43,039 bases of DNA from Planctomycetota bacterium. Lineage in GTDB: Bacteria; Planctomycetota; JACQVV01; JASMLP01. A program made the position numbers and the translations under genes. The stretch spans positions 1 through 43,039 of the forward strand of contig JASMLP010000209.1 in the NCBI GenBank assembly GCA_030748635.1. The letters run 5' to 3'. This document shows positions 24,670 to 32,984 of the stretch, in pieces; positions within the stretch are counted from its first letter, which is position 1, and every line of letters starts with the position of its first letter. The notes below the pieces were generated by a model. The model did no database searches. It saw only the letters and a list, made by a program, of their open reading frames with translations, and had not been told where the DNA came from.

Positions 24670-25479
24670 TTGATCCCTCGATCCCTTTCCAAATTGTCGG
24701 CAAAATATTTTTGCGCAGCCTTTCTTCTGGTTAGTTTTTCAATCCTAACCGTGTACCTTTCGGGCTCTGATCCAGAGGTACAATCCGAAATGGATCGGCG
24801 CAAAAAAAACCGATACTGTCGCCTAGCGCTTGGGCAGGCCGCAATCGCTTTACACCAAATTTCTTGGGTGGAAAAGAAGAGAATACCCAAAGAACTCTCT
24901 TTCTTGCCGCTTCCTATGCAACAGTCTCTCCGCTGCTTTTCCAACACTTCAAAGGAGTATCATCGCCCAATCATTTGCGCCGGACTCTATGTAGATATGC
25001 CACCAGAAATGATATTGCTATACGAGCCTAACGCGTCCCATAAACACCGGGTAGCGGGTCTACCTGGGTCGGAACCCACGACCGTGAGTTCACGTTACTA
25101 CGTGCGCCTCGATCTCAATGTTGAAGCGACAACAAGAAACATAGATTCGCTTGTTCAGTATCAACATCAGATCCTCATGCAAGTATACGAATGTCCTTCC
25201 AAGGATTTTTCTAGGGAGCTACTTTCTAGCCAAAGAAGCACTCTTTTCAGAGCACTTCTTTCCTGGAGAATCGGTCACGAAGAACATTTTTCTCAGCGCC
25301 AAACCCTGATACGACTTACCAGCGATTCCTCCGCATCCGTCCGATTTCAAGCAGCGATAGCTCTTGCAAAGATGGGATCCAACCAGGGAGAACATGTATT
25401 CAAGAGCTTCTGGCCGGATGTTAATTTTATTACCAAAAAGATCATTCTTCAGTATCTGCCATCATTGGCCCACCAATAA
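24670..25479 (+). CDS. Hypothetical membrane-anchored protein with HEAT-like C-terminus
   Basis: I do not recognise a family. The frame gives 269 residues. A hydrophobic segment near residues 14-30 (CAAFLLVSFSILTVYLSG) suggests a signal anchor or signal peptide, with most of the protein outside the cytoplasm. The last 60 residues resemble one or two HEAT-type helices (LTSDSSASVRFQAAIALAKM). Cysteines are scattered. The start is weak: TTG 24670 has no ribosome site, and TTG 24694 or GTG near 24748 are alternatives. It lies 21 bases after the small flagellar-operon protein and may be cotranscribed. The next gene converges on it. Confidence 0.65.
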   Translation: MIPRSLSKLSAKYFCAAFLLVSFSILTVYLSGSDPEVQSEMDRRKKNRYCRLALGQAAIALHQISWVEKKRIPKELSFLPLPMQQSLRCFSNTSKEYHRPIICAGLYVDMPPEMILLYEPNASHKHRVAGLPGSEPTTVSSRYYVRLDLNVEATTRNIDSLVQYQHQILMQVYECPSKDFSRELLSSQRSTLFRALLSWRIGHEEHFSQRQTLIRLTSDSSASVRFQAAIALAKMGSNQGEHVFKSFWPDVNFITKKIILQYLPSLAHQ

Positions 25480-25538
25480 GACCTCTTCGATTATCGCGGA
25501 TACCCTTCTGTACATCTCGGTAGATAGATCTGAATATT

Positions 25539-25988
25539 TCAAATGGGGCTGATCGATCGTCTTTTTTCAATCTCTTGAACATCGAGGATTGGAGAGCGAC
25601 CGACGCCGGAACCTGGACATTCCTCACAGACCTGTTTCCAGGCCCTGCGGCTTTTGAGACTTTTTTTCCAGAATGGGTAGCTCTTACATTGTCTGGGACG
25701 GGATTCATAAATTGAACAGCCCTTCTCTCCATAAAAGATGCAATCTCCATTGCTTTTTTCGATCAGGCTGTAGTAATTCCCAACTTGGCGTAAATATTTC
25801 TTCCCGAATAAATCTTGATCAATACCCACCTCGGCAGCCATACGAGCGATTTCAGCCCTATTCACGAATACATATCCCGAGGTTCCGGTGCAGCACTGTC
25901 CGCAGCGCACACACTCGAAGCGTAGCCCGTCTTGGTACCAAAGTGAACGATAACCTCGTTCATCCCCGTAACCGGGAGTTTGGGTCAC
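25539..25988 (-). CDS. YkgJ-family zinc/iron-chelating cysteine-cluster protein
   Basis: The protein carries the CxxCxxCC cluster that defines the family (ECVRCGQCCTG, cysteines 26, 29, 32 and 33). It is followed by further conserved cysteines in GDCIFYGEKGC, in SRPRQCKSYPFW and in CEECPG. The family is thought to bind metal ions, possibly an Fe-S cluster or zinc; its role is not established. The 149-residue length is usual. The start is GTG 25988, 7 bases after the pseudokinase-STAS stop, and the ribosome site is poor. It is the last gene of the minus-strand train. Confidence 0.9.
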   Translation of the reverse strand: MTQTPGYGDERGYRSLWYQDGLRFECVRCGQCCTGTSGYVFVNRAEIARMAAEVGIDQDLFGKKYLRQVGNYYSLIEKSNGDCIFYGEKGCSIYESRPRQCKSYPFWKKSLKSRRAWKQVCEECPGSGVGRSPILDVQEIEKRRSISPI

Positions 25989-25995
25989 TTCACAC

Positions 25996-27147
25996 TCATT
26001 GCGTTAGTGAGTTGAGAGCGTCTTCCTCGGTCGAATACATGTTATATACGTCATCGAGGCCGAGCATTTCTATGATCTGTTCGATCCTGCTTTCCATACC
26101 GTGCAAAAGAAGAGAACCCCCTTTTTGGGAGAGGCGATCCCCAATCGACACCAGATAGGAAAGTCCACTAGAACTTACATGCCCAATACCCTGAAGTCCT
26201 AGACAGACTTTGAGTGTGGGGCCGGCAAGGAGCGCTTCCATTTCTTCCCTGAAAACCGAAAGAGAGTTTTCCTCGAGTTTACTCGAACCGCAAAGTTCCG
26301 CGAGATGGAGAATGACCGTTTCTTCACTATCCGAATCAGAATTCGTCAAAGATGAAGCAGACTCCAACGTCGAATTTCCTAATAACTCCAAATCCTTGAG
26401 TAGACTTATGGCGTTCCGATAACGTTTATCGAGTTCGGTACAGCAGCGAGCATAGACCCTATCAAAAGATGAATCTATTTCCTTGCAGACCTGACTCGGC
26501 AATTCGCCAGGTCTAGGAAAACGTCCCGCCAGCATTTCGAAGAAAACTAATCCGAGAGCGAAGATGTCTTCGCGTTCATCTACGTTTTCCGATTTCCTTT
26601 GACGGTGGGTCTTGTACCGCATTCCGGAGAGATATTCTCGATCCAACTCGGTACGGTCGCCTGGAAAGTATTTGGCTCCCGCTCTCGCAAGTGACCCACC
26701 AACAATCAAACCGTGGAAAAGAATATCCCCAGACTCTGTAATAAAAATCGTTTCGGGATGCAGGTTTTGATGGATTAGACCTTTTTGATGAGCGATGCCT
26801 ATTCGATGAACCAACGTTTTCATCCAAATCATGGCCTGATTGAGTGGAGGAACTCCCTCTGCATCTAACCGTTTCCGCAAAGATTGTCCATTCACCCAAT
26901 CCGTTACCATATAAGGGACTTGTGACGCGAAATGGCAATCCCTGATGCGTAACGTACCTTCGATACCTGCGCAATCGTCGATGGACCCTACACTCTTGAG
27001 ATACTGGCAAACATTGGGATCTTCGAAGAGGTGTAAGGTGGCCTCGGACTGGTGGAGATGACGGTGTCGAACTCGATATAGCGTACCGTACGATTCTTTT
27101 TGGACCTCTTCCAGAATTTCATACGGGATCGCATCTGTAACGCTCAT
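25996..27147 (-). CDS. Pseudokinase-STAS fusion protein
   Basis: The first 260 residues have the fold pattern of a Hanks-type Ser/Thr kinase (YMVTDWVNGQSLRKRL, GIAHQKGLIHQNLHPETIFI and EDIFALGLVFFEMLAGRFP). The catalytic positions are replaced. The glycine loop is absent (QKESYGTLY), the VAIK lysine is His39 (ATLHLF), HRD is HQN (126-128), the catalytic-loop Lys and Asn are His and Thr, and DFG is HGL (145-147). It should not phosphorylate by the usual mechanism. The last 105 residues are a STAS domain (TLKVCLGLQGIGHVSSSGLS with GGSLLLHGMESRIEQIIEML), as in anti-sigma factor antagonists, with a possible target serine in SSSGL. ATG 27147 is preferred over TTG 27183 for its GGA site. It lies in the same train as an ECF sigma factor. 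Confidence 0.82.
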   Translation of the reverse strand: MSVTDAIPYEILEEVQKESYGTLYRVRHRHLHQSEATLHLFEDPNVCQYLKSVGSIDDCAGIEGTLRIRDCHFASQVPYMVTDWVNGQSLRKRLDAEGVPPLNQAMIWMKTLVHRIGIAHQKGLIHQNLHPETIFITESGDILFHGLIVGGSLARAGAKYFPGDRTELDREYLSGMRYKTHRQRKSENVDEREDIFALGLVFFEMLAGRFPRPGELPSQVCKEIDSSFDRVYARCCTELDKRYRNAISLLKDLELLGNSTLESASSLTNSDSDSEETVILHLAELCGSSKLEENSLSVFREEMEALLAGPTLKVCLGLQGIGHVSSSGLSYLVSIGDRLSQKGGSLLLHGMESRIEQIIEMLGLDDVYNMYSTEEDALNSLTQ

Positions 27148-27220
27148 TTTTTGTTCCGTTGAAACAGTTGCACGATGAATCAAACGATTTTCAGCTCTCT
27201 AAAATAACCTAATATTCGTT

Positions 27221-28303
27221 TCATTTTTGAAAAATGGGAAGATATTGGGCTTCGATCTGGAGAATCATAAGGGCGATGGCCGTGGAGTATGTATTGCCAT
27301 AACGTTGATGAACCCAGTACCCCTGCTGTCCACCTTTCACGAATCGTCGCTGCACCAACTCGCGTGAAATTTCGGGGTACCAACGTTTCCAGTACGCATT
27401 TTCCCGAGCCTGATACATAGCCTGCGCAGCGTAGTAATGCCCATAATAGAAGAAATTTTTGTAGGTACGATCTTGAATACCGTGAGGGGGCAAATACTTC
27501 ATCATGAAGGTCATTCCCCGCTCAACAATGCCGTACAGTTCTTTATTTTCACGATCGACACCCCGTGCGTTCAGCGCGCTAATCCCCGCTGCGGTTAACG
27601 GAAACCGATGCCCAGCCGACGACATGCCTAACCTGTACTTGAACGATCCATTTGGATTGGCCGATTTCATGAGATATTGCGTGGCCATTCGAATCGTTTG
27701 AATCGGCACCTTGAATCCACCATTACGAGCAGCTCGTAAAAACTGTAACTGGCAAACCGTAATCGAACCTTCGTGATCTTGTTGGGCTTTGGGTTCATAC
27801 CCCCACCCACCTTCACGGGTTTGGGAAGCGATCGTACATTGAATGGCGTTTTCAATCGATTCGCGCAATTTCAGCTGCATAGAAGGCGGACTCATACCGT
27901 GAGCTTGGGCTAGCATCAATCCCGCATACCCATGACCGTGCATCCTGCTTCGATCTCCCGGCAGGGTAAAATAGCCCGAGGGTTGCTGGCACCTCAAAAT
28001 GTACTCGATCCCCTGTCGAACCGAATCCCCATAACGGCCCCGCCCAGGAACGTTGCCTCCCGCCATAAGGGCGAGACAACTCAAACTGGTCACTGCGACC
28101 GAAAAATCTTTTCTAACACCAAACGCACCATCGGATTTCTGTTGCGAAACCAGATACGCAAGGCCCAACTCAACCGCTTGTTGAATTTTCTCCTCGACCT
28201 CAACAGATCCAGGTTTTCCCCACTTGTCAGCTGCAAAGGCGGTAGAGAGTCCTGAAACTCCGGTAACCCACACCAGGAAAATTCCGATCCAACTTGTCTT
28301 CAT
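27221..28303 (-). CDS. Secreted alpha/alpha-toroid (prenyltransferase/squalene-cyclase repeat) protein
   Basis: After a signal peptide (KTSWIGIFLVWVTGVSGLST, cut near AFA-AD) the protein consists of repeats of the terpene cyclase/prenyltransferase toroid. Examples are ELGLAYLVSQQKSDGAFG, GIEYILRCQQPSGYFTL, AIQCTIASQTREGGWGYEP and ATQYLMKSANPNGSF, each a helix followed by a QxxdGxF/W turn. The repeat marks resemble QW motifs, but I see no DxDD cyclase acid motif or prenyltransferase zinc triad. With export to the periplasm, a binding or scaffold role is likelier than isoprenoid chemistry. Such proteins are common in Planctomycetes. ATG 28303 has AAAGG 7 bases upstream and removes an 11-residue extension. 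Length is 360 residues. Confidence 0.85.
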   Translation of the reverse strand: MKTSWIGIFLVWVTGVSGLSTAFAADKWGKPGSVEVEEKIQQAVELGLAYLVSQQKSDGAFGVRKDFSVAVTSLSCLALMAGGNVPGRGRYGDSVRQGIEYILRCQQPSGYFTLPGDRSRMHGHGYAGLMLAQAHGMSPPSMQLKLRESIENAIQCTIASQTREGGWGYEPKAQQDHEGSITVCQLQFLRAARNGGFKVPIQTIRMATQYLMKSANPNGSFKYRLGMSSAGHRFPLTAAGISALNARGVDRENKELYGIVERGMTFMMKYLPPHGIQDRTYKNFFYYGHYYAAQAMYQARENAYWKRWYPEISRELVQRRFVKGGQQGYWVHQRYGNTYSTAIALMILQIEAQYLPIFQK

Positions 28304-28376
28304 TACCAAACCTTTTGATGCGGACTTGGGCCCCATTTTCCGGTACTGAAAATCTCCGCCGTTCAGGAAGAGTTGA

Positions 28377-29207
28377 TTATCGATCTTCTTCTTGATCTGA
28401 ATACATTTCGGAGAGAATCTTTGAATACATTTCCGCTAGTCGACCATACTTAGGAAGCGATCCTCCTCGAGATGCCGACATGATCAATTCGTGCAACGAC
28501 CCACTGAGATTACCCCAACGATCTGTATCATCCGAGGTTTTTTTGCCTGCGTGTTTTGAGTTGTCATTGTGCGGGTCGTACGGATTTTTAGCCCCCTGAT
28601 CCTTATTCTTTTTTTCTGAATTCTTGGGATTCTTGGCTCGCTGCTTCTCTTCCTCTTTTTCCCCGGGCTTTTTTTTCTCCGGTTTACCCTGCCCTTGACC
28701 CTGGCTTTTATGTCGCTTGGCCTGCCTTATCAAGCGATCAATGTCAGCAAGTACTTTTTCTTGACCTGAAGCGCTCTTTTTAAAAACCTTCTCGATTTTT
28801 TCTATCGCTGACTGCTGCGATTGGGACTGCTTCATCAATTTTTGAATACGTTCCATAACCTCGGTGCGATCTTTTGCGCTATCCATCAATCGTTTGACTT
28901 CATCCAAAACCTTTTGTTCTTTGATTCCGGATTCATCAAACAACTGCTGGATTTTGCGAACCGCTTCTTCCTGAGAAACGCCCGACTTCATCATTTCTTG
29001 GATCTTTTTCCGAACCTTTTCTTGATCACGGCTGGTTTTCTTGGATCCCGCTTTGACTAAATCCGCCTCGATCTGTTCCATCAGTTTCTGAATCTTTTTG
29101 AGTTGTTCGATCGGATCTTCCTGAGGGGGTTTTGGAGGTTCCACCTGTCCCCACGCGGATCCATGAAAAAGCGTCATTATTATTGCCGAACATATGATTC
29201 GTCCCAT
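28377..29207 (-). CDS. Secreted helical-repeat protein with conserved WGNLS-type C-terminus
   Basis: A signal peptide (GRIICSAIIMTLFHGSAWG) leads into a mature protein of about 255 residues. Residues 61-165 are about six tandem repeats of 17-18 residues (see the separate repeat entry). A very basic, lysine- and glutamate-rich linker (residues about 166-225) follows. The end WGNLSGSLHELIMSASRG then LPKYGRLAEMYSKILSEMY resembles a C-terminal motif I associate with planctomycetal proteins encoded near DUF4175 genes. AAAGGAGAAG precedes the ATG. It follows the giant coiled-coil gene by 49 bases, so it is probably in the same transcript. Function is unknown. Confidence 0.78.
   Translation of the reverse strand: MGRIICSAIIMTLFHGSAWGQVEPPKPPQEDPIEQLKKIQKLMEQIEADLVKAGSKKTSRDQEKVRKKIQEMMKSGVSQEEAVRKIQQLFDESGIKEQKVLDEVKRLMDSAKDRTEVMERIQKLMKQSQSQQSAIEKIEKVFKKSASGQEKVLADIDRLIRQAKRHKSQGQGQGKPEKKKPGEKEEEKQRAKNPKNSEKKNKDQGAKNPYDPHNDNSKHAGKKTSDDTDRWGNLSGSLHELIMSASRGGSLPKYGRLAEMYSKILSEMYSDQEEDR
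28713..29027 (-). repeat. Six tandem 17-18-residue helical repeats inside the secreted protein
   Basis: Residues 61-165 divide into units such as DQEKVRKKIQEMMKSGVS, QEEAVRKIQQLFDESGIK, EQKVLDEVKRLMDSAKD, RTEVMERIQKLMKQSQS, QQSAIEKIEKVFKKSAS and GQEKVLADIDRLIRQAKR. The shared pattern is a hydrophobic at position 4-5, Ile/Val three or four later, then a Leu/Met/Phe pair and a small polar break. An earlier stretch (EQLKKIQKLMEQIE) may be a seventh unit. DNA identity between units is low, so the repeat is old or held by selection on the protein. Confidence 0.7.
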
Positions 29208-29256
29208 CAGACTTCTCCTTTGGAATTTTCATCCGAGGAAATAGTTATTATTGAAA

Positions 29257-32200
29257 TCATCGCTGTCCTTCTATCGCTTCGATAAATTTTCGGGTGAGGT
29301 CAGCGATTTTTCCTTGCCGATGCCCGACCTGGATAATTGTCTTCCGTAGCGTATCGCGCATCGACTCCTTGCGGGCTTCAGAAAGCGAAGAATCTTCGAT
29401 TCTTTGGTATAGCTCCTGGAGACCTTGGGTCTTGTTTTGCAATTCGACTTCCATATCTCGAAGAGCTCTGAGCTCAGCGATTCTAGGAAGAATTTGAGGT
29501 TTCATCGACCCGCCTCCTTCGCCTGGAGGGGGTTGCTGCTGATCCTCTTTTTGTCTCTTCTGTCTTTCGTCCTTCAAGGCCTTGATCAAAGAGACTAATT
29601 TGGTTTCGACCGAGGATTGTAACTGTTGGGTGCCTTCGCCCAAATCGACCTGTTTGAGGCGCCGCGCAATTTCCTCCATATCTCCGCTGGCAAATTCCAT
29701 CTGCTCTGAAAAAACGACGGAACCCTCTTTGGAGAGAACGGTTCGAATTTTGTCCGCTTCACCGACCAATTTTTTCTGACCCGCGGCCACTTTGAAAAGT
29801 CGACGCATCTGCAAACCTGCAAGCCGACCGGTTTTACCTTTTGCAGACTCCAATTCCGTAGTCTGAGACCGTACTTTCTTTTGCTCTTCAAGAACGTTTC
29901 TCAGTTCATGAATCAGATTAAAGATCACTCGATCTTGTCGCATCTGTTCGTACTTGTTTCGCTCTTTATCTAATTCCCGTTTTGCTTGATCCAACTGTTT
30001 TTGAGCCCGATCTTGGTCTTCTTCTGCATCTTCCGGATTTTCCATCGACATGTTTTGGCTTGCATTTGACATGCTTTTCGACGCGTTGCTCGTAGATTCG
30101 CTAGCCTTCTTCTTCTTGGCTTCCTCCATTTTTTTGGCCAAATCCCTGGCTTTCTTTTCCATCTCTTTCTGCTTTTTACGGATCCGCTCGAGGTTCTGCT
30201 TCTCCTTTTCCGTCAAACCCTCTTTCCGCATCTGCTCCAATTCATTTTTGGCCTTCTGCAAAGCTTTCAAGGCCTCTTCTTGTTGATTGCGACTTTGTGC
30301 CATTTCTCCCTGTTTCATCTGATTCTGACTCGACTGCATGGCCTTGGAGGCCGACTGAGACTGCTTCCCGGCCGATTGCATTGCCTGAGAACTTGATGAG
30401 TTTTGCTGACTCTGCTCTTGCATCTTTTGGGCCAACGATTCGGCCTGTTTTTGCAACGCTTCCTGTTGCTTTGCCATCGATTCCTTTAACCCTTTTTGTT
30501 CCTCCTGAAGCTGTTTTTGCAGGGAGGACAGTTCGCGAATCGCCTTTTCAAGATCTTCGGACGCCTGTTTTTGGTTTCCTAACGATTTGTTTTGTTCTCC
30601 CGCTAGAATTTGGTCCGCCGCTCGGTCCATTGTTTTTCTGGCATCCTCTACACGTTCAGCCGAATTGTTGAGCCCTTCTCGGCGGTTCTCGGTCTCTGCA
30701 TTCTTGGCAAGATCCTTTAACTTTTGGGCCAGTTCGTTCGCCTGACTCGCTCGGTCGTGTTGACGATCTCCCGACCGGCCGAGTTGATCCTCCTTGGATT
30801 CCAAAAGCTGTTTCAATTCCTCCTTCGCCTTTTCCAGATTCGATAAAGCTTCCGAACGTTTTGCGTTCGATACCGATTTTTGTTCTGGTAATTGATCTGA
30901 TGCCTTTTTCAGCTGGGATGAGGCTTTATCCATCGACTGAGCCGCCTTTTCTAAACGCTTATCCTTGGACGAATCGACTTTCATTCCCTTCATCTGGTTT
31001 GCCATTTGTCCGGCATCTTTCGACCGCTTCATCAAGTCTTGTTTCAACTGATCGGACGAATTCTCTTTCTGTTTTCCAGCCAGCGCTTTCAGGGCATCCT
31101 CGAGCATTTCTTGGGCTTTGTTTTGCGATTCTGACGAAGAAAGCTTATTGCTCATTTGATTTCCCGATTTTTCCATCGCCTTCTGCGCATGGGTCATCGG
31201 CTGAATCGCCCCGGCCAATTTTTGAGCCTCCTCCTTTTCCGTTTTCGAAGACTTTGCGGCACCTTCAATCTGATCTTTGAGCCCTTGCGCCTCTTGAGCC
31301 AGTCGCTTCTGCGCCTTGGCGAGTTTCTGCCGAACCTCCTCATCGTTCGACCCAAGTGCTTCCGCTGCCGAATCGAGCGCCTTTTGTAAGGAGTCTTTGC
31401 TTTCTTTTTCTCTCGCAGCGTCGACCTTTGGATTTTGATCATGGCCTTTCATCGCTTCTCGAAGCGATTTCAGCGCTTTGGCTATTTCTTCCATTTCGGA
31501 ATCGATCAGAGGGTTTTGGTCCATTTCTTCCCGAATTTTGGATTCAAGCGCCTCGAATCGATCCTTTTGATCGGTTCGATTTCTTTGACCTTCATTTTTT
31601 AAAGCGTGTAGACGTTTGTCCTGAATCGACTTCGCTTCCTCTAGCTGTCGGAGACCACGCTCCAGGCGGTCTTTCATTTCACTGGACGCGGGACCGTTAC
31701 GAGCCTCTTTTTCTTTGATCAATTTGGCCATCTGTTCTAGTTCTCGGGCGGCCGCGGCGATCCTTTCCGCTTGAGCTTGTCGCTCAGCCTTCGTTTTAGC
31801 GTCTGTCGGATCTGTCTTGGACTCTTCAAGGGTTGAGGACATCTGTTTCTGTCGGCGCGCCATCGCTTCGAGGCGAGTGGCCATTCTTTTTCGGTCCCGA
31901 TCGGACGATTTGGGGTCGGAATGCAACTCTTGAGCCTTTTTTCCCAGGTCGCGCATTCGTTCGCTGGACCGATTCAGCTGATCCCGTCTCTGCTCTTCAG
32001 AATCTTTGAGTGCACCGGATTCCTTCGTCTGCGAAGGTGAATCCATCATCTCTTTGGATATCTGGTCCAGGACCTCCTGACTCCTCGCTTTCAATGAATC
32101 GGTATCCCCAAGCGCTTTTTGCTTTTCCAGAAGCTCTTGCACATCTTTTTTCGCGTTGTCAGATAGCGTGGAATTTCCAGAAGACTGCCCTTGGTTGTCC

Positions 32201-32973
32201 TTTTCTGCCCGCATCAGATCGTCGATCTTTTTGAGCATCGATTTGAGGGCCTCCACCTCGTTGCTCAATTTTTCGTGTGATTCCGTTTTTGCTTTTTGTT
32301 CTTTGGCTAACTGTTTTAACTGTTTGAGGTTCTCTTTGATCGACTCGGACATATCCCACTTGGGATCTTGGGTTGAACGCAGAAGATCGTTTTGCTTTTG
32401 AATGACCTGATCCAACTCTTTACGCATCTGCTGAACATGTTCAGGTGCCTGTTCGCTCAACTCCTTTTGAAAAGCTTTGAGGTCTTTCCTGACCTGTTTC
32501 TGTTCGTTGGATAGCGATTCCAGGTTCTTCTGTATTTTTTTGATCGCCTCGATTTTTTCGTCGACCTTTTCGGATTGAGTGCGATCTTCAAGGATCAGCA
32601 GAACCTGATTCATCTTTTTCGAAATTTCAGCCTGTTTTTTGATCAGATCGTATTTCGGAATAGGCTTTCTATTGATGATTTCGGTGATTTCCTCGAAATC
32701 TTTCTCGAGCACCTGGGTGCGGATGAAATCGAACGCCTGTTGAATTCTTTGAGCGTGATATTGGTCTCCCTTTTTTTGGTAGACCTCTTTGACTCGTCTC
32801 ATCATCAACTCGATGTGACGGAATTTTTCTCGTATTCTCGTCTGCTCTCTTTGAATCTCCTTGCGAATCATCTGATCGGTATCGACCTGAGACGATACTG
32901 GCGAAGCGATAACTCCAAGCCAGGTCATTACGAGGGTAACTGTAATGAGAACGGAATATTTTGGGTTCGTCAT
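29257..32973 (-). CDS. Giant secreted coiled-coil protein (about 1238 residues)
   Basis: After a signal peptide (SVLITVTLVMTWLGVIASPV, cut near VSSQ) almost the whole protein is predicted coiled coil, rich in Lys, Glu, Gln and Ser, with many runs such as QKQAESLAQKMQEQSQQNSS. I see no cysteine. A less repetitive C-terminal part (from about residue 1060) contains QLQSSVETKLVSLIKALKDE, a PPPGEGGGS linker, then LPRIAELRALRDMEVELQNK, which resembles the ends of large planctomycetal proteins encoded beside DUF4175 genes. ATG 32973 has GAGGA 8 bases upstream; the alternative GTG 32988 overlaps the upstream stop as GTGA. It is translationally close-coupled to the DUF4175-like gene. A periplasmic spacer or scaffold role is inference. 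Confidence 0.8.
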   Translation of the reverse strand: MTNPKYSVLITVTLVMTWLGVIASPVSSQVDTDQMIRKEIQREQTRIREKFRHIELMMRRVKEVYQKKGDQYHAQRIQQAFDFIRTQVLEKDFEEITEIINRKPIPKYDLIKKQAEISKKMNQVLLILEDRTQSEKVDEKIEAIKKIQKNLESLSNEQKQVRKDLKAFQKELSEQAPEHVQQMRKELDQVIQKQNDLLRSTQDPKWDMSESIKENLKQLKQLAKEQKAKTESHEKLSNEVEALKSMLKKIDDLMRAEKDNQGQSSGNSTLSDNAKKDVQELLEKQKALGDTDSLKARSQEVLDQISKEMMDSPSQTKESGALKDSEEQRRDQLNRSSERMRDLGKKAQELHSDPKSSDRDRKRMATRLEAMARRQKQMSSTLEESKTDPTDAKTKAERQAQAERIAAAARELEQMAKLIKEKEARNGPASSEMKDRLERGLRQLEEAKSIQDKRLHALKNEGQRNRTDQKDRFEALESKIREEMDQNPLIDSEMEEIAKALKSLREAMKGHDQNPKVDAAREKESKDSLQKALDSAAEALGSNDEEVRQKLAKAQKRLAQEAQGLKDQIEGAAKSSKTEKEEAQKLAGAIQPMTHAQKAMEKSGNQMSNKLSSSESQNKAQEMLEDALKALAGKQKENSSDQLKQDLMKRSKDAGQMANQMKGMKVDSSKDKRLEKAAQSMDKASSQLKKASDQLPEQKSVSNAKRSEALSNLEKAKEELKQLLESKEDQLGRSGDRQHDRASQANELAQKLKDLAKNAETENRREGLNNSAERVEDARKTMDRAADQILAGEQNKSLGNQKQASEDLEKAIRELSSLQKQLQEEQKGLKESMAKQQEALQKQAESLAQKMQEQSQQNSSSSQAMQSAGKQSQSASKAMQSSQNQMKQGEMAQSRNQQEEALKALQKAKNELEQMRKEGLTEKEKQNLERIRKKQKEMEKKARDLAKKMEEAKKKKASESTSNASKSMSNASQNMSMENPEDAEEDQDRAQKQLDQAKRELDKERNKYEQMRQDRVIFNLIHELRNVLEEQKKVRSQTTELESAKGKTGRLAGLQMRRLFKVAAGQKKLVGEADKIRTVLSKEGSVVFSEQMEFASGDMEEIARRLKQVDLGEGTQQLQSSVETKLVSLIKALKDERQKRQKEDQQQPPPGEGGGSMKPQILPRIAELRALRDMEVELQNKTQGLQELYQRIEDSSLSEARKESMRDTLRKTIIQVGHRQGKIADLTRKFIEAIEGQR

Positions 32974-32984
32974 CTTCTCAATCC

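Noticed and set aside
27222..27236. CATTTTTGAAAAATG palindrome at the end of the toroid gene, considered as a terminator.
   Set aside because: The stem is entirely A-T apart from its ends and leaves a one-base loop, so it is too weak to call.
28713..32973. The Lys/Glu/Gln-rich repetitive coding region considered as a DNA tandem-repeat array or CRISPR-like array.
   Set aside because: Repetition is at the protein level only; no exact DNA repeats or regular spacers are present.
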